Assembly (NCBI RefSeq): GCF_029227915.1 | Contig: NC_079883.1 | Span: 7,996,001 to 8,060,000 of the forward strand | Direction of reading: 5' to 3' | DNA from: Hydractinia symbiolongicarpus | Lineage: Eukaryota > Cnidaria > Hydrozoa > Anthoathecata > Hydractiniidae | Length of the DNA: 64,000 nt | Part shown: positions 23,484-39,903 of the stretch, piece by piece | Numbering within the stretch: position 1 is the stretch's first letter | Layout of the letters: each line of letters opens with the position of its first letter | Notes under the pieces: model-generated | What the model was told of the DNA's origin: nothing | Seen by the model: the letters and a program-made list of their open reading frames with translations, nothing else | The model's database searches: none | Made by a program: the position numbers and the translations under genes

Positions 23484-23864
23484 TTACTTCTTCTGTCCTT
23501 TGTCGTTCTTCTTTGGGAGTAAGACAGCTTGAATGTTTGGCAAAACACCACCAGCTGCAATGGTTACACCGCTCAAAAGTTTGTTTAATTCTTCATCATT
23601 ACGAACAGCCAATTGTAAATGTCTTGGAATAATCCTAGCTTTTTTGTTGTCTCTTGCTGCGTTACCAGCCAACTCCAATATCTCAGCAGATAAATATTCC
23701 AAGACGGCTGCTAAGTAAACTGGTGCTCCAGATCCAATTCGGTTAGCATAGTGCCCTCTACGAAGGAATCTATGCACTCTACCGACTGGAAATTGAAGTC
23801 CAGCTCTTGAGGATCTTGTCTTGGCTTTAGCCTTAGCTTTTCCACCTTTTCCACGTCCAGACAT
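23484..23864 (-). CDS. H2A: Histone H2A
   Basis: Protein identical to 8190..8570. Stem-loop at 23446..23461. Confidence 0.98.
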   Translation of the reverse strand: MSGRGKGGKAKAKAKTRSSRAGLQFPVGRVHRFLRRGHYANRIGSGAPVYLAAVLEYLSAEILELAGNAARDNKKARIIPRHLQLAVRNDEELNKLLSGVTIAAGGVLPNIQAVLLPKKNDKGQKK

Positions 23865-24148
23865 AACTGCGATTTGATTTGTAAGTTAATACAAAAACGT
23901 ACGAATATTTAACGTAAGTGTTAACGAAATAAACTTTACTCGTTTTTTCATCATAAAAATAGGATCGAAATCATGTTTTTTTAACCAATCATAATTAAGT
24001 ATTAAACAAAAGATTTTTTTTTTAACCAATTAAATTGCGTATCGGCGTTTTCGGATCGAATTCGATCCGATTTTTTTACTTATAAACAAAAAGTTTTGAC
24101 TTGCAGTTTAATGCTTATTTACAAGTTAAGTAGCAAAAATTTTTAACC

Positions 24149-24553
24149 ATGTCTGACGCAGCAGCTAAAGGAGGAAAACAGGCACCTAAAGTAGCCAAGA
24201 AAGGTGAAAAAAGAGCCGGCAAAAAAGGAGGAAAGATTGGTGGAACTGGTGAAAAGAAACGCAAGAGAAAGAGAAAGGAAAGTTATGCTATTTACATCTA
24301 CAATGTTTTGAAACAAGTTCACCCAGATGTCGGAGTTTCAAGCAAAGCTATGAGCATCATGAACTCATTTGTCAACGACATCTTTGAGCGCATTGCTTCC
24401 GAAGCTTCGCGTTTGGCTCTTCAAAACAAAAAGTCGACCATCTCTTCTCGTGAAATTCAAACCGCAGTACGTCTTCTCTTGCCTGGAGAACTTGCAAAAC
24501 ACGCAGTCAGTGAAGGAACAAAAGCCGTCACAAAATACACAAGCAGCAAGTAA
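24149..24553 (+). CDS. H2B: Histone H2B
   Basis: Protein identical to 2979..3383. Stem-loop at 24577..24592. Confidence 0.98.
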   Translation: MSDAAAKGGKQAPKVAKKGEKRAGKKGGKIGGTGEKKRKRKRKESYAIYIYNVLKQVHPDVGVSSKAMSIMNSFVNDIFERIASEASRLALQNKKSTISSREIQTAVRLLLPGELAKHAVSEGTKAVTKYTSSK

Positions 24554-25015
24554 ACCAACGTCTACCAAACACAAACGGTCTTTTTTAAGACCACACATCT
24601 TTAAAAAAACATTTACTTGGCGTCACTACAAGTTAACCGAAGTTAATAAAACTTCTAAATAATGTGCTTAAGAACACTAGCCTACATTTAAAATACTTCC
24701 CCATGTGTGTGTGTGGATTAGCTTCACTTTTCATACGTATTATTAGCTGTACTTGCAGAAAAGACAAGTACATTGATCCATGTTATTGCTTACATTTAAC
24801 TTAACCCAGCTTTTCACGGAAACACTCCCAGGCAAATTAACCCTACAAAGTATTTCTAAATTTTTTTTGTGTCATATATGACATAGTATCGTATAGCAAT
24901 AAATGTAACTGTGACAAGACTTTACACATTGTGTAATTTGGAAGCGTGCACAAAGTAATGTTTTAAAAGATTTGTGGCTATAAAAATAGCCGTTTTTGTT
25001 GAGCAATGACAACGC

Positions 25016-25372
<357 letters not shown>

Positions 25373-25850
25373 TTAACAGAATTCAGACAGCTTTAAAAAG
25401 AGGCCATAAAATTACCTACTGCTCGTGGAAACACCCTAATTAACCAATAGAGTTGCGTCATTACAAAATGTTCCGAACATTTTGTACATTTTTTTAAGTA
25501 AAACTGTAGTTTTTTTAAAAATTCGTGGTCTTAATGTTTCAGTAAGGCAATAAATTTGGCATCGTTGGAATTCGCCAAACCTTCTGCTACTTACTAAAAA
25601 AAAAAAAAGTCAAAAGCTTTTGTGTATCAGAAGATACAGCCGTTTTCCCGTAGCCAAAAAACACAGATTTTATAAAAATGTTAAAGTAATGAGCGTAATG
25701 TCATTATGCAGCCAATCAGAAATTACTTTCTTAGCACCAATCAAATGGTTTGTTTTGAACCTTAGCTGTCAATCAATATGAGAAATAAAACTTTGGCGCG
25801 ATAGTGCATTTTAGACCGTCTTGTGTATCCGTACTACATCGACTTCTTAA

Positions 25851-26264
<414 letters not shown>

Positions 26265-26625
26265 GCATCTTACCAAACAAAAAACGGCTATTTTTATAGC
26301 CACACATCCATAAAAAATATTACGGCTAGCTTTTTATATCAAACTTTGTTCTGCTTTCTGTTTAAATTTTATGCTACATAAAAATTTTATGCTACATAAA
26401 GTTTGACAATGTTAAAAATATGAAGGGCAAGAAAAGTAAAAGCAAGAAAATAAGAAATTTAAAAACGAAAATACTTAAACTTAGGGAATCTAATCTTAAA
26501 ATTACTCTTTTTTAACTGTTTAAGTGACTTAAACAAGTTTAACTTTGTACCAAGATAATGTTTTTTTGTAAATGTGTGGCTATAAAAATAGCCGTTTGTT
26601 AATGTAATAGCCAGATACACACAAA

Positions 26626-27177
26626 TTATTTTTTTGCGGTCTTCTTTGCTGCCTTTTTGGGAGTCTTTTTGACCTTCTTTGCTGCAGGTTTTTTAGCAAC
26701 AGGCTTCTTTGTGGGTTTCTTAGCTGCTGGTTTCTTAGCCGAGGCTTTCTTTGTGGCAGGCTTCTTTGCTGCTTTCTTTGGCGTGCTCTTCTTTGCTGGC
26801 TTCTTTTTTGGTGTACTTTTCTTTGCAGTAGGCTTCTTTGCCGTTGGCTTTTTTGCTGCGGCCTTTTTCTTAGGTTTTTCTTTTTTTACCTGACCTAGCT
26901 TGAATGATCCAGAAGCACCAGTGCCTTTAGTTTGAATCAAATCGCCTGATGTTACTCCTCGTTTAAGAGCCATTTTCAGATGATGATCTGAGTTTTCAGC
27001 AACTTTGTAATTTGCATGAATATATTTTGTAATAGCTTGGCGAGATGAACCACCGCGTTCCTTTAGGGTAGCGATAGCAGCCTTGATCATGTCCACATAT
27101 TTAGGGTGATCAGCTGTCTTCTTTGCAGCAGGTTTCTTCTTGGGTGCGATTTTCTTTGGAGAAGCTGCTTCACTCAT
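26626..27177 (-). CDS. H1: Linker histone H1
   Basis: Majority H1, 183 aa. Stem-loop at 26578..26593. Confidence 0.97.
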   Translation of the reverse strand: MSEAASPKKIAPKKKPAAKKTADHPKYVDMIKAAIATLKERGGSSRQAITKYIHANYKVAENSDHHLKMALKRGVTSGDLIQTKGTGASGSFKLGQVKKEKPKKKAAAKKPTAKKPTAKKSTPKKKPAKKSTPKKAAKKPATKKASAKKPAAKKPTKKPVAKKPAAKKVKKTPKKAAKKTAKK

Positions 27178-27756
27178 TTTTAATGTTTTCTTACAACAAT
27201 CCAACGATAAACGATGCTTGTTATCACAGTAGAAGTATACTAAACATTACCGTGTAAATGAGATATAATTTAAGACGGTGCGAAGTATGCGGACGTAAAA
27301 GTACCACTCCCGGGAATTGATTTGGCGCGAAAACAGAAATGTGTGTTTCTGTACATCGTATAATGTCCGTTTTGGGAGCCGCGACTATGCGAAAGCATGT
27401 TAATTTTTATTTGTAGCACGACGCAATAGTCTGAAAGAGAAGCTGCTGGAGTTTGAGGTCTTCAGCATTACATCTACTCTGTTAATTTGGGCTTCTTCCG
27501 CGCCCGTGTTAGGATTTTCATAAAGCGTTCTTTGGTTTGCGTTGCGTATGTCGGCCTACATCATCGACACGGCCTGTTTCCGGCTATTAGGAGCAATTCA
27601 TATATTGGGCACTGCGTTTCGACTTTTTTATTAGACCACAGTAAAAAAATTCACTCACAGAAGTCCCTTTCTTTCATGGCTACAAACACGAAGAATTCTG
27701 TCGTAAGTAAAACGAATGCGCAAGCCAAAATAACGATGGGGCGAAGTCATAAGCAT

Positions 27757-27829
27757 CGCCCTGTGGCCCAATGGATAAGGCATCTGACTACGAATCAGGG
27801 GATTCCAGGTTCGACTCCTGGCAGGGTCG
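27757..27829 (+). tRNA. tRNA-Arg-ACG: tRNA-Arg(ACG), type-A allele
   Basis: Same as 711..783. Confidence 0.93.
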
Positions 27830-28151
27830 CACTGTCGCATTTCGGCTGCATGGTCTACTGTGTAACGCGCGCGCACGTTCTGGCGTAATGCGTTGATAAA
27901 CGGAATGTACGCAGTCATATTGGAAAGTAATATCACGCACTTAGTATCGTCGCCTTTGTTAGCATTCATGTAAGTTACCATCCACTCGCTACAGTCGCTC
28001 TCCATCCTACGGCTAAATCAACAGCCGTGATTTTTACTATGTCGCCGTCCATCCGTACGCGGTGACAGTTGTAAGCTTTACAGTAACGTGACATGCTCCA
28101 CAAGCAGTTACGGTGTGTGGACGATGCCTATCATGGCAACGCTTGTTCTTT

Positions 28152-28336
28152 ATCGCTTCTCGGCCTAATGGCTAAGATCAAGTGTAGTATCTGTTCTTAT
28201 CAGTTTAATATCTGGTAGGCCATTCTCTGAATGGTCAGTATATTAATCTGATTTTTGGCCTTGGGTCATGGAGGTGGATTCATTCACGCCGTGACCACGG
28301 GTTGCCTTGGTGTTGCACTATTACCGATGGCGGCCC
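28152..28336 (+). ncRNA. U2: U2 spliceosomal snRNA
   Basis: Copy of 1106..1290. Confidence 0.93.
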
Positions 28337-28528
28337 ACATAAGCAATAAAAGAATAATAGCAGTCCTCTTTCCGACGGCACTCTGCATAGTCTACGGCGG
28401 GAACAAAACGCGTACACTGGGGGAGAATACAGCCTATGCCCCGCGACACGGCAGTTTATAACACACTCAAGCCACAAGCATTAACAAACTTTGAAGGGTA
28501 CCCTCATGCTACGGTGCAGTTCCAACTC

Positions 28529-28693
28529 ATACTTACCTGACGGGGAAGTAAAGACTGATCAATGAGGGTTTTCTTCCAGAGTGAGGCTCTTGCATTGCAC
28601 TACGCTTGGGCTGACCTCTGCGATTACTGCAAACGTCAGTAACTCGACCGTACAATTTCTGGTAGTGGGGGCCTGCGTCCGCGCTCGCCCCCT
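28529..28693 (+). ncRNA. U1: U1 spliceosomal snRNA
   Basis: Copy of 1483..1647. Confidence 0.94.
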
Positions 28694-29042
28694 CCTTAAG
28701 TCAAAATGAATGAGCTTAGAAAAGTTGCGCGGCCAAATGTCGGTGGTGACTTAAACGCTAAGGTAAAACCTCGCTTGGCTGTTACGAAACGTGATTGCGA
28801 TATAAGTCCTCGGAAGGCGGCGGAATTTTATTTTATTTGCCATTCCGTCAGGGTTATTGGATGATCGGCAATAGATCGAGTTTGTATGCATTTGAAAGCT
28901 CTTTTTTCTCGTACTATCACCTGAAAATGTCGTAGGAAAATGTCATAGGAAACACTTTCAACAACCGCCACGTTCCTTAATTGTTATAACAAGAAATATA
29001 TCACAGCACCATTGAAATGAAAAGGCAACAAATGAAAATGAA

Positions 29043-29162
29043 AAGCCTACGACACCGGGAGTTCCCAGGCGGTCCCCCATCCAAGTACTATCCCGGCCCG
29101 ACGATGCTTAACTTCCGTGATCAGACGAGAACGGGTGTGTTCATCGTGGTATGGCCGTAGAC
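29043..29162 (-). rRNA. 5S rRNA: 5S ribosomal RNA
   Basis: Copy of 1997..2116. Confidence 0.96.
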
Positions 29163-29359
29163 ATTAGTAGGGGCAAATACGTGCAATTTATTTTGACGTT
29201 GTGATCAAATTTTTTTATTTAATTTCTTTGAGTTACTTAGGACAAGGCGTATGCATGGATTATCTATTAGACTTTAAGGTTATAGTTTTGTGAAAAAAAC
29301 AATGTTTTTTTAAAGATGTGTGGCTATAAAAATAGCCGTTGTTTTCTGAGTGTAGCGGT

Positions 29360-29740
29360 TTACTTCTTCTGTCCTTTGTCGTTCTTCTTTGGGAGTAAGA
29401 CAGCTTGAATGTTTGGCAAAACACCACCAGCTGCAATGGTTACACCGCTCAAAAGTTTGTTTAATTCTTCATCATTACGAACAGCCAATTGTAAATGTCT
29501 TGGAATAATCCTAGCTTTTTTGTTGTCTCTTGCTGCGTTACCAGCCAACTCCAATATCTCAGCAGATAAATATTCCAAGACGGCTGCTAAGTAAACTGGT
29601 GCTCCAGATCCAATTCGGTTAGCATAGTGCCCTCTACGAAGGAATCTATGCACTCTACCGACTGGAAATTGAAGTCCAGCTCTTGAGGATCTTGTCTTGG
29701 CTTTAGCCTTAGCTTTTCCACCTTTTCCACGTCCAGACAT
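29360..29740 (-). CDS. H2A: Histone H2A
   Basis: Protein identical to 8190..8570. Stem-loop at 29322..29337. Confidence 0.98.
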   Translation of the reverse strand: MSGRGKGGKAKAKAKTRSSRAGLQFPVGRVHRFLRRGHYANRIGSGAPVYLAAVLEYLSAEILELAGNAARDNKKARIIPRHLQLAVRNDEELNKLLSGVTIAAGGVLPNIQAVLLPKKNDKGQKK

Positions 29741-30024
29741 AACTGCGATTTGATTTGTAAGTTAATACAAAAACGTACGAATATTTAACGTAAGTGTTAA
29801 CGAAATAAACTTTACTCGTTTTTTCATCATAAAAATAGGATCGAAATCATGTTTTTTTAACCAATCATAATTAAGTATTAAACAAAAGATTTTTTTTTTA
29901 ACCAATTAAATTGCGTATCGGCGTTTTCGGATCGAATTCGATCCGATTTTTTTACTTATAAACAAAAAGTTTTGACTTGCAGTTTAATGCTTATTTACAA
30001 GTTAAGTAGCAAAAATTTTTAACC

Positions 30025-30429
30025 ATGTCTGACGCAGCAGCTAAAGGAGGAAAACAGGCACCTAAAGTAGCCAAGAAAGGTGAAAAAAGAGCCGGCAAAA
30101 AAGGAGGAAAGATTGGTGGAACTGGTGAAAAGAAACGCAAGAGAAAGAGAAAGGAAAGTTATGCTATTTACATCTACAATGTTTTGAAACAAGTTCACCC
30201 AGATGTCGGAGTTTCAAGCAAAGCTATGAGCATCATGAACTCATTTGTCAACGACATCTTTGAGCGCATTGCTTCCGAAGCTTCGCGTTTGGCTCTTCAA
30301 AACAAAAAGTCGACCATCTCTTCTCGTGAAATTCAAACCGCAGTACGTCTTCTCTTGCCTGGAGAACTTGCAAAACACGCAGTCAGTGAAGGAACAAAAG
30401 CCGTCACAAAATACACAAGCAGCAAGTAA
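30025..30429 (+). CDS. H2B: Histone H2B
   Basis: Protein identical to 2979..3383. Stem-loop at 30453..30468. Confidence 0.98.
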   Translation: MSDAAAKGGKQAPKVAKKGEKRAGKKGGKIGGTGEKKRKRKRKESYAIYIYNVLKQVHPDVGVSSKAMSIMNSFVNDIFERIASEASRLALQNKKSTISSREIQTAVRLLLPGELAKHAVSEGTKAVTKYTSSK

Positions 30430-30891
30430 ACCAACGTCTACCAAACACAAACGGTCTTTTTTAAGACCACACATCTTTAAAAAAACATTTACTTGGCGTC
30501 ACTACAAGTTAACCGAAGTTAATAAAACTTCTAAATAATGTGCTTAAGAACACTAGCCTACATTTAAAATACTTCCCCATGTGTGTGTGTGGATTAGCTT
30601 CACTTTTCATACGTATTATTAGCTGTACTTGCAGAAAAGACAAGTACATTGATCCATGTTATTGCTTACATTTAACTTAACCCAGCTTTTCACGGAAACA
30701 CTCCCAGGCAAATTAACCCTACAAAGTATTTCTAAATTTTTTTTGTGTCATATATGACATAGTATCGTATAGCAATAAATGTAACTGTGACAAGACTTTA
30801 CACATTGTGTAATTTGGAAGCGTGCACAAAGTAATGTTTTAAAAGATTTGTGGCTATAAAAATAGCCGTTTTTGTTGAGCAATGACAACGC

Positions 30892-31248
<357 letters not shown>

Positions 31249-31726
31249 TTAACAGAATTCAGACAGCTTTAAAAAGAGGCCATAAAATTACCTACTGCTC
31301 GTGGAAACACCCTAATTAACCAATAGAGTTGCGTCATTACAAAATGTTCCGAACATTTTGTACATTTTTTTAAGTAAAACTGTAGTTTTTTTAAAAATTC
31401 GTGGTCTTAATGTTTCAGTAAGGCAATAAATTTGGCATCGTTGGAATTCGCCAAACCTTCTGCTACTTACTAAAAAAAAAAAAAGTCAAAAGCTTTTGTG
31501 TATCAGAAGATACAGCCATTTTCCCGTAGCCAAAAAACACAGATTTTATAAAAATGTTAAAGTAATGAGCGTAATGTCATTATGCAGCCAATCAGAAATT
31601 ACTTTCTTAGCACCAATCAAATGGTTTGTTTTGAACCTTAGCTGTCAATCAATATGAGAAATAAAACTTTGGCGCGATAGTGCATTTTAGACCGTCTTGT
31701 GTATCCGTACTACATCGACTTCTTAA

Positions 31727-32140
<414 letters not shown>

Positions 32141-32501
32141 GCATCTTACCAAACAAAAAACGGCTATTTTTATAGCCACACATCCATAAAAAATATTACG
32201 GCTAGCTTTTTATATCAAACTTTGTTCTGCTTTCTGTTTAAATTTTATGCTACATAAAAATTTTATGCTACATAAAGTTTGACAATGTTAAAAATATGAA
32301 GGGCAAGAAAAGTAAAAGCAAGAAAATAAGAAATTTAAAAACGAAAATACTTAAACTTAGGGAATCTAATCTTAAAATTACTCTTTTTTAACTGTTTAAG
32401 TGACTTAAACAAGTTTAACTTTGTACCAAGATAATGTTTTTTTGTAAATGTGTGGCTATAAAAATAGCCGTTTGTTAATGTAATAGCCAGATACACACAA
32501 A

Positions 32502-33053
32502 TTATTTTTTTGCGGTCTTCTTTGCTGCCTTTTTGGGAGTCTTTTTGACCTTCTTTGCTGCAGGTTTTTTAGCAACAGGCTTCTTTGTGGGTTTCTTAGC
32601 TGCTGGTTTCTTAGCCGAGGCTTTCTTTGTGGCAGGCTTCTTTGCTGCTTTCTTTGGCGTGCTCTTCTTTGCTGGCTTCTTTTTTGGTGTACTTTTCTTT
32701 GCAGTAGGCTTCTTTGCCGTTGGCTTTTTTGCTGCGGCCTTTTTCTTAGGTTTTTCTTTTTTTACCTGACCTAGCTTGAATGATCCAGAAGCACCAGTGC
32801 CTTTAGTTTGAATCAAATCGCCTGATGTTACTCCTCGTTTAAGAGCCATTTTCAGATGATGATCTGAGTTTTCAGCAACTTTGTAATTTGCATGAATATA
32901 TTTTGTAATAGCTTGGCGAGATGAACCACCGCGTTCCTTTAGGGTAGCGATAGCAGCCTTGATCATGTCCACATATTTAGGGTGATCAGCTGTCTTCTTT
33001 GCAGCAGGTTTCTTCTTGGGTGCGATTTTCTTTGGAGAAGCTGCTTCACTCAT
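32502..33053 (-). CDS. H1: Linker histone H1
   Basis: Majority H1, 183 aa. Stem-loop at 32454..32469. Confidence 0.97.
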   Translation of the reverse strand: MSEAASPKKIAPKKKPAAKKTADHPKYVDMIKAAIATLKERGGSSRQAITKYIHANYKVAENSDHHLKMALKRGVTSGDLIQTKGTGASGSFKLGQVKKEKPKKKAAAKKPTAKKPTAKKSTPKKKPAKKSTPKKAAKKPATKKASAKKPAAKKPTKKPVAKKPAAKKVKKTPKKAAKKTAKK

Positions 33054-33632
33054 TTTTAATGTTTTCTTACAACAATCCAACGATAAACGATGCTTGTTAT
33101 CACAGTAGAAGTATACTAAACATTACCGTGTAAATGAGATATAATTTAAGACGGTGCGAAGTATGCGGACGTAAAAGTACCACTCCCGGGAATTGATTTG
33201 GCGCGAAAACAGAAATGTGTGTTTCTGTACATCGTATAATGTCCGTTTTGGGAGCCGCGACTATGCGAAAGCATGTTAATTTTTATTTGTAGCACGACGC
33301 AATAGTCTGAAAGAGAAGCTGCTGGAGTTTGAGGTCTTCAGCATTACATCTACTCTGTTAATTTGGGCTTCTTCCGCGCCCGTGTTAGGATTTTCATAAA
33401 GCGTTCTTTGGTTTGCGTTGCGTATGTCGGCCTACATCATCGACACGGCCTGTTTCCGGCTATTAGGAGCAATTCATATATTGGGCACTGCGTTTCGACT
33501 TTTTTATTAGACCACAGTAAAAAAATTCACTCACAGAAGTCCCTTTCTTTCATGGCTACAAACACGAAGAATTCTGTCGTAAGTAAAACGAATGCGCAAG
33601 CCAAAATAACGATGGGGCGAAGTCATAAGCAT

Positions 33633-33705
33633 CGCCCTGTGGCCCAATGGATAAGGCATCTGACTACGAATCAGGGGATTCCAGGTTCGACTCCTGGCAG
33701 GGTCG
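33633..33705 (+). tRNA. tRNA-Arg-ACG: tRNA-Arg(ACG), type-A allele
   Basis: Same as 711..783. Confidence 0.93.
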
Positions 33706-34027
33706 CACTGTCGCATTTCGGCTGCATGGTCTACTGTGTAACGCGCGCGCACGTTCTGGCGTAATGCGTTGATAAACGGAATGTACGCAGTCATATTGGA
33801 AAGTAATATCACGCACTTAGTATCGTCGCCTTTGTTAGCATTCATGTAAGTTACCATCCACTCGCTACAGTCGCTCTCCATCCTACGGCTAAATCAACAG
33901 CCGTGATTTTTACTATGTCGCCGTCCATCCGTACGCGGTGACAGTTGTAAGCTTTACAGTAACGTGACATGCTCCACAAGCAGTTACGGTGTGTGGACGA
34001 TGCCTATCATGGCAACGCTTGTTCTTT

Positions 34028-34212
34028 ATCGCTTCTCGGCCTAATGGCTAAGATCAAGTGTAGTATCTGTTCTTATCAGTTTAATATCTGGTAGGCCATT
34101 CTCTGAATGGTCAGTATATTAATCTGATTTTTGGCCTTGGGTCATGGAGGTGGATTCATTCACGCCGTGACCACGGGTTGCCTTGGTGTTGCACTATTAC
34201 CGATGGCGGCCC
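34028..34212 (+). ncRNA. U2: U2 spliceosomal snRNA
   Basis: Copy of 1106..1290. Confidence 0.93.
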
Positions 34213-34404
34213 ACATAAGCAATAAAAGAATAATAGCAGTCCTCTTTCCGACGGCACTCTGCATAGTCTACGGCGGGAACAAAACGCGTACACTGGGGGA
34301 GAATACAGCCTATGCCCCGCGACACGGCAGTTTATAACACACTCAAGCCACAAGCATTAACAAACTTTGAAGGGTACCCTCATGCTACGGTGCAGTTCCA
34401 ACTC

Positions 34405-34569
34405 ATACTTACCTGACGGGGAAGTAAAGACTGATCAATGAGGGTTTTCTTCCAGAGTGAGGCTCTTGCATTGCACTACGCTTGGGCTGACCTCTGCGAT
34501 TACTGCAAACGTCAGTAACTCGACCGTACAATTTCTGGTAGTGGGGGCCTGCGTCCGCGCTCGCCCCCT
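34405..34569 (+). ncRNA. U1: U1 spliceosomal snRNA
   Basis: Copy of 1483..1647. Confidence 0.94.
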
Positions 34570-34918
34570 CCTTAAGTCAAAATGAATGAGCTTAGAAAAG
34601 TTGCGCGGCCAAATGTCGGTGGTGACTTAAACGCTAAGGTAAAACCTCGCTTGGCTGTTACGAAACGTGATTGCGATATAAGTCCTCGGAAGGCGGCGGA
34701 ATTTTATTTTATTTGCCATTCCGTCAGGGTTATTGGATGATCGGCAATAGATCGAGTTTGTATGCATTTGAAAGCTCTTTTTTCTCGTACTATCACCTGA
34801 AAATGTCGTAGGAAAATGTCATAGGAAACACTTTCAACAACCGCCACGTTCCTTAATTGTTATAACAAGAAATATATCACAGCACCATTGAAATGAAAAG
34901 GCAACAAATGAAAATGAA

Positions 34919-35038
34919 AAGCCTACGACACCGGGAGTTCCCAGGCGGTCCCCCATCCAAGTACTATCCCGGCCCGACGATGCTTAACTTCCGTGATCAG
35001 ACGAGAACGGGTGTGTTCATCGTGGTATGGCCGTAGAC
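34919..35038 (-). rRNA. 5S rRNA: 5S ribosomal RNA
   Basis: Copy of 1997..2116. Confidence 0.96.
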
Positions 35039-35235
35039 ATTAGTAGGGGCAAATACGTGCAATTTATTTTGACGTTGTGATCAAATTTTTTTATTTAATT
35101 TCTTTGAGTTACTTAGGACAAGGCGTATGCATGGATTATCTATTAGACTTTAAGGTTATAGTTTTGTGAAAAAAACAATGTTTTTTTAAAGATGTGTGGC
35201 TATAAAAATAGCCGTTGTTTTCTGAGTGTAGCGGT

Positions 35236-35616
35236 TTACTTCTTCTGTCCTTTGTCGTTCTTCTTTGGGAGTAAGACAGCTTGAATGTTTGGCAAAACAC
35301 CACCAGCTGCAATGGTTACACCGCTCAAAAGTTTGTTTAATTCTTCATCATTACGAACAGCCAATTGTAAATGTCTTGGAATAATCCTAGCTTTTTTGTT
35401 GTCTCTTGCTGCGTTACCAGCCAACTCCAATATCTCAGCAGATAAATATTCCAAGACGGCTGCTAAGTAAACTGGTGCTCCAGATCCAATTCGGTTAGCA
35501 TAGTGCCCTCTACGAAGGAATCTATGCACTCTACCGACTGGAAATTGAAGTCCAGCTCTTGAGGATCTTGTCTTGGCTTTAGCCTTAGCTTTTCCACCTT
35601 TTCCACGTCCAGACAT
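35236..35616 (-). CDS. H2A: Histone H2A
   Basis: Protein identical to 8190..8570. Stem-loop at 35198..35213. Confidence 0.98.
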   Translation of the reverse strand: MSGRGKGGKAKAKAKTRSSRAGLQFPVGRVHRFLRRGHYANRIGSGAPVYLAAVLEYLSAEILELAGNAARDNKKARIIPRHLQLAVRNDEELNKLLSGVTIAAGGVLPNIQAVLLPKKNDKGQKK

Positions 35617-35900
35617 AACTGCGATTTGATTTGTAAGTTAATACAAAAACGTACGAATATTTAACGTAAGTGTTAACGAAATAAACTTTACTCGTTTTTT
35701 CATCATAAAAATAGGATCGAAATCATGTTTTTTTAACCAATCATAATTAAGTATTAAACAAAAGATTTTTTTTTTAACCAATTAAATTGCGTATCGGCGT
35801 TTTCGGATCGAATTCGATCCGATTTTTTTACTTATAAACAAAAAGTTTTGACTTGCAGTTTAATGCTTATTTACAAGTTAAGTAGCAAAAATTTTTAACC

Positions 35901-36305
35901 ATGTCTGACGCAGCAGCTAAAGGAGGAAAACAGGCACCTAAAGTAGCCAAGAAAGGTGAAAAAAGAGCCGGCAAAAAAGGAGGAAAGATTGGTGGAACTG
36001 GTGAAAAGAAACGCAAGAGAAAGAGAAAGGAAAGTTATGCTATTTACATCTACAATGTTTTGAAACAAGTTCACCCAGATGTCGGAGTTTCAAGCAAAGC
36101 TATGAGCATCATGAACTCATTTGTCAACGACATCTTTGAGCGCATTGCTTCCGAAGCTTCGCGTTTGGCTCTTCAAAACAAAAAGTCGACCATCTCTTCT
36201 CGTGAAATTCAAACCGCAGTACGTCTTCTCTTGCCTGGAGAACTTGCAAAACACGCAGTCAGTGAAGGAACAAAAGCCGTCACAAAATACACAAGCAGCA
36301 AGTAA
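35901..36305 (+). CDS. H2B: Histone H2B
   Basis: Protein identical to 2979..3383. Stem-loop at 36329..36344. Confidence 0.98.
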   Translation: MSDAAAKGGKQAPKVAKKGEKRAGKKGGKIGGTGEKKRKRKRKESYAIYIYNVLKQVHPDVGVSSKAMSIMNSFVNDIFERIASEASRLALQNKKSTISSREIQTAVRLLLPGELAKHAVSEGTKAVTKYTSSK

Positions 36306-36767
36306 ACCAACGTCTACCAAACACAAACGGTCTTTTTTAAGACCACACATCTTTAAAAAAACATTTACTTGGCGTCACTACAAGTTAACCGAAGTTAATA
36401 AAACTTCTAAATAATGTGCTTAAGAACACTAGCCTACATTTAAAATACTTCCCCATGTGTGTGTGTGGATTAGCTTCACTTTTCATACGTATTATTAGCT
36501 GTACTTGCAGAAAAGACAAGTACATTGATCCATGTTATTGCTTACATTTAACTTAACCCAGCTTTTCACGGAAACACTCCCAGGCAAATTAACCCTACAA
36601 AGTATTTCTAAATTTTTTTTGTGTCATATATGACATAGTATCGTATAGCAATAAATGTAACTGTGACAAGACTTTACACATTGTGTAATTTGGAAGCGTG
36701 CACAAAGTAATGTTTTAAAAGATTTGTGGCTATAAAAATAGCCGTTTTTGTTGAGCAATGACAACGC

Positions 36768-37124
<357 letters not shown>

Positions 37125-37602
37125 TTAACAGAATTCAGACAGCTTTAAAAAGAGGCCATAAAATTACCTACTGCTCGTGGAAACACCCTAATTAACCAAT
37201 AGAGTTGCGTCATTACAAAATGTTCCGAACATTTTGTACATTTTTTTAAGTAAAACTGTAGTTTTTTTAAAAATTCGTGGTCTTAATGTTTCAGTAAGGC
37301 AATAAATTTGGCATCGTTGGAATTCGCCAAACCTTCTGCTACTTACTAAAAAAAAAAAAAGTCAAAAGCTTTTGTGTATCAGAAGATACAGCCGTTTTCC
37401 CGTAGCCAAAAAACACAGATTTTATAAAAATGTTAAAGTAATGAGCGTAATGTCATTATGCAGCCAATCAGAAATTACTTTCTTAGCACCAATCAAATGG
37501 TTTGTTTTGAACCTTAGCTGTCAATCAATATGAGAAATAAAACTTTGGCGCGATAGTGCATTTTAGACCGTCTTGTGTATCCGTACTACATCGACTTCTT
37601 AA

Positions 37603-38016
<414 letters not shown>

Positions 38017-38377
38017 GCATCTTACCAAACAAAAAACGGCTATTTTTATAGCCACACATCCATAAAAAATATTACGGCTAGCTTTTTATATCAAACTTTG
38101 TTCTGCTTTCTGTTTAAATTTTATGCTACATAAAAATTTTATGCTACATAAAGTTTGACAATGTTAAAAATATGAAGGGCAAGAAAAGTAAAAGCAAGAA
38201 AATAAGAAATTTAAAAACGAAAATACTTAAACTTAGGGAATCTAATCTTAAAATTACTCTTTTTTAACTGTTTAAGTGACTTAAACAAGTTTAACTTTGT
38301 ACCAAGATAATGTTTTTTTGTAAATGTGTGGCTATAAAAATAGCCGTTTGTTAATGTAATAGCCAGATACACACAAA

Positions 38378-38929
38378 TTATTTTTTTGCGGTCTTCTTTG
38401 CTGCCTTTTTGGGAGTCTTTTTGACCTTCTTTGCTGCAGGTTTTTTAGCAACAGGCTTCTTTGTGGGTTTCTTAGCTGCTGGTTTCTTAGCCGAGGCTTT
38501 CTTTGTGGCAGGCTTCTTTGCTGCTTTCTTTGGCGTGCTCTTCTTTGCTGGCTTCTTTTTTGGTGTACTTTTCTTTGCAGTAGGCTTCTTTGCCGTTGGC
38601 TTTTTTGCTGCGGCCTTTTTCTTAGGTTTTTCTTTTTTTACCTGACCTAGCTTGAATGATCCAGAAGCACCAGTGCCTTTAGTTTGAATCAAATCGCCTG
38701 ATGTTACTCCTCGTTTAAGAGCCATTTTCAGATGATGATCTGAGTTTTCAGCAACTTTGTAATTTGCATGAATATATTTTGTAATAGCTTGGCGAGATGA
38801 ACCACCGCGTTCCTTTAGGGTAGCGATAGCAGCCTTGATCATGTCCACATATTTAGGGTGATCAGCTGTCTTCTTTGCAGCAGGTTTCTTCTTGGGTGCG
38901 ATTTTCTTTGGAGAAGCTGCTTCACTCAT
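38378..38929 (-). CDS. H1: Linker histone H1
   Basis: Majority H1, 183 aa. Stem-loop at 38330..38345. Confidence 0.97.
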   Translation of the reverse strand: MSEAASPKKIAPKKKPAAKKTADHPKYVDMIKAAIATLKERGGSSRQAITKYIHANYKVAENSDHHLKMALKRGVTSGDLIQTKGTGASGSFKLGQVKKEKPKKKAAAKKPTAKKPTAKKSTPKKKPAKKSTPKKAAKKPATKKASAKKPAAKKPTKKPVAKKPAAKKVKKTPKKAAKKTAKK

Positions 38930-39508
38930 TTTTAATGTTTTCTTACAACAATCCAACGATAAACGATGCTTGTTATCACAGTAGAAGTATACTAAACATT
39001 ACCGTGTAAATGAGATATAATTTAAGACGGTGCGAAGTATGCGGACGTAAAAGTACCACTCCCGGGAATTGATTTGGCGCGAAAACAGAAATGTGTGTTT
39101 CTGTACATCGTATAATGTCCGTTTTGGGAGCCGCGACTATGCGAAAGCATGTTAATTTTTATTTGTAGCACGACGCAATAGTCTGAAAGAGAAGCTGCTG
39201 GAGTTTGAGGTCTTCAGCATTACATCTACTCTGTTAATTTGGGCTTCTTCCGCGCCCGTGTTAGGATTTTCATAAAGCGTTCTTTGGTTTGCGTTGCGTA
39301 TGTCGGCCTACATCATCGACACGGCCTGTTTCCGGCTATTAGGAGCAATTCATATATTGGGCACTGCGTTTCGACTTTTTTATTAGACCACAGTAAAAAA
39401 ATTCACTCACAGAAGTCCCTTTCTTTCATGGCTACAAACACGAAGAATTCTGTCGTAAGTAAAACGAATGCGCAAGCCAAAATAACGATGGGGCGAAGTC
39501 ATAAGCAT

Positions 39509-39581
39509 CGCCCTGTGGCCCAATGGATAAGGCATCTGACTACGAATCAGGGGATTCCAGGTTCGACTCCTGGCAGGGTCG
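39509..39581 (+). tRNA. tRNA-Arg-ACG: tRNA-Arg(ACG), type-A allele
   Basis: Same as 711..783. Last type-A tRNA visible; the next unit's tRNA is in the second gap. Confidence 0.93.
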
Positions 39582-39903
39582 CACTGTCGCATTTCGGCTG
39601 CATGGTCTACTGTGTAACGCGCGCGCACGTTCTGGCGTAATGCGTTGATAAACGGAATGTACGCAGTCATATTGGAAAGTAATATCACGCACTTAGTATC
39701 GTCGCCTTTGTTAGCATTCATGTAAGTTACCATCCACTCGCTACAGTCGCTCTCCATCCTACGGCTAAATCAACAGCCGTGATTTTTACTATGTCGCCGT
39801 CCATCCGTACGCGGTGACAGTTGTAAGCTTTACAGTAACGTGACATGCTCCACAAGCAGTTACGGTGTGTGGACGATGCCTATCATGGCAACGCTTGTTC
39901 TTT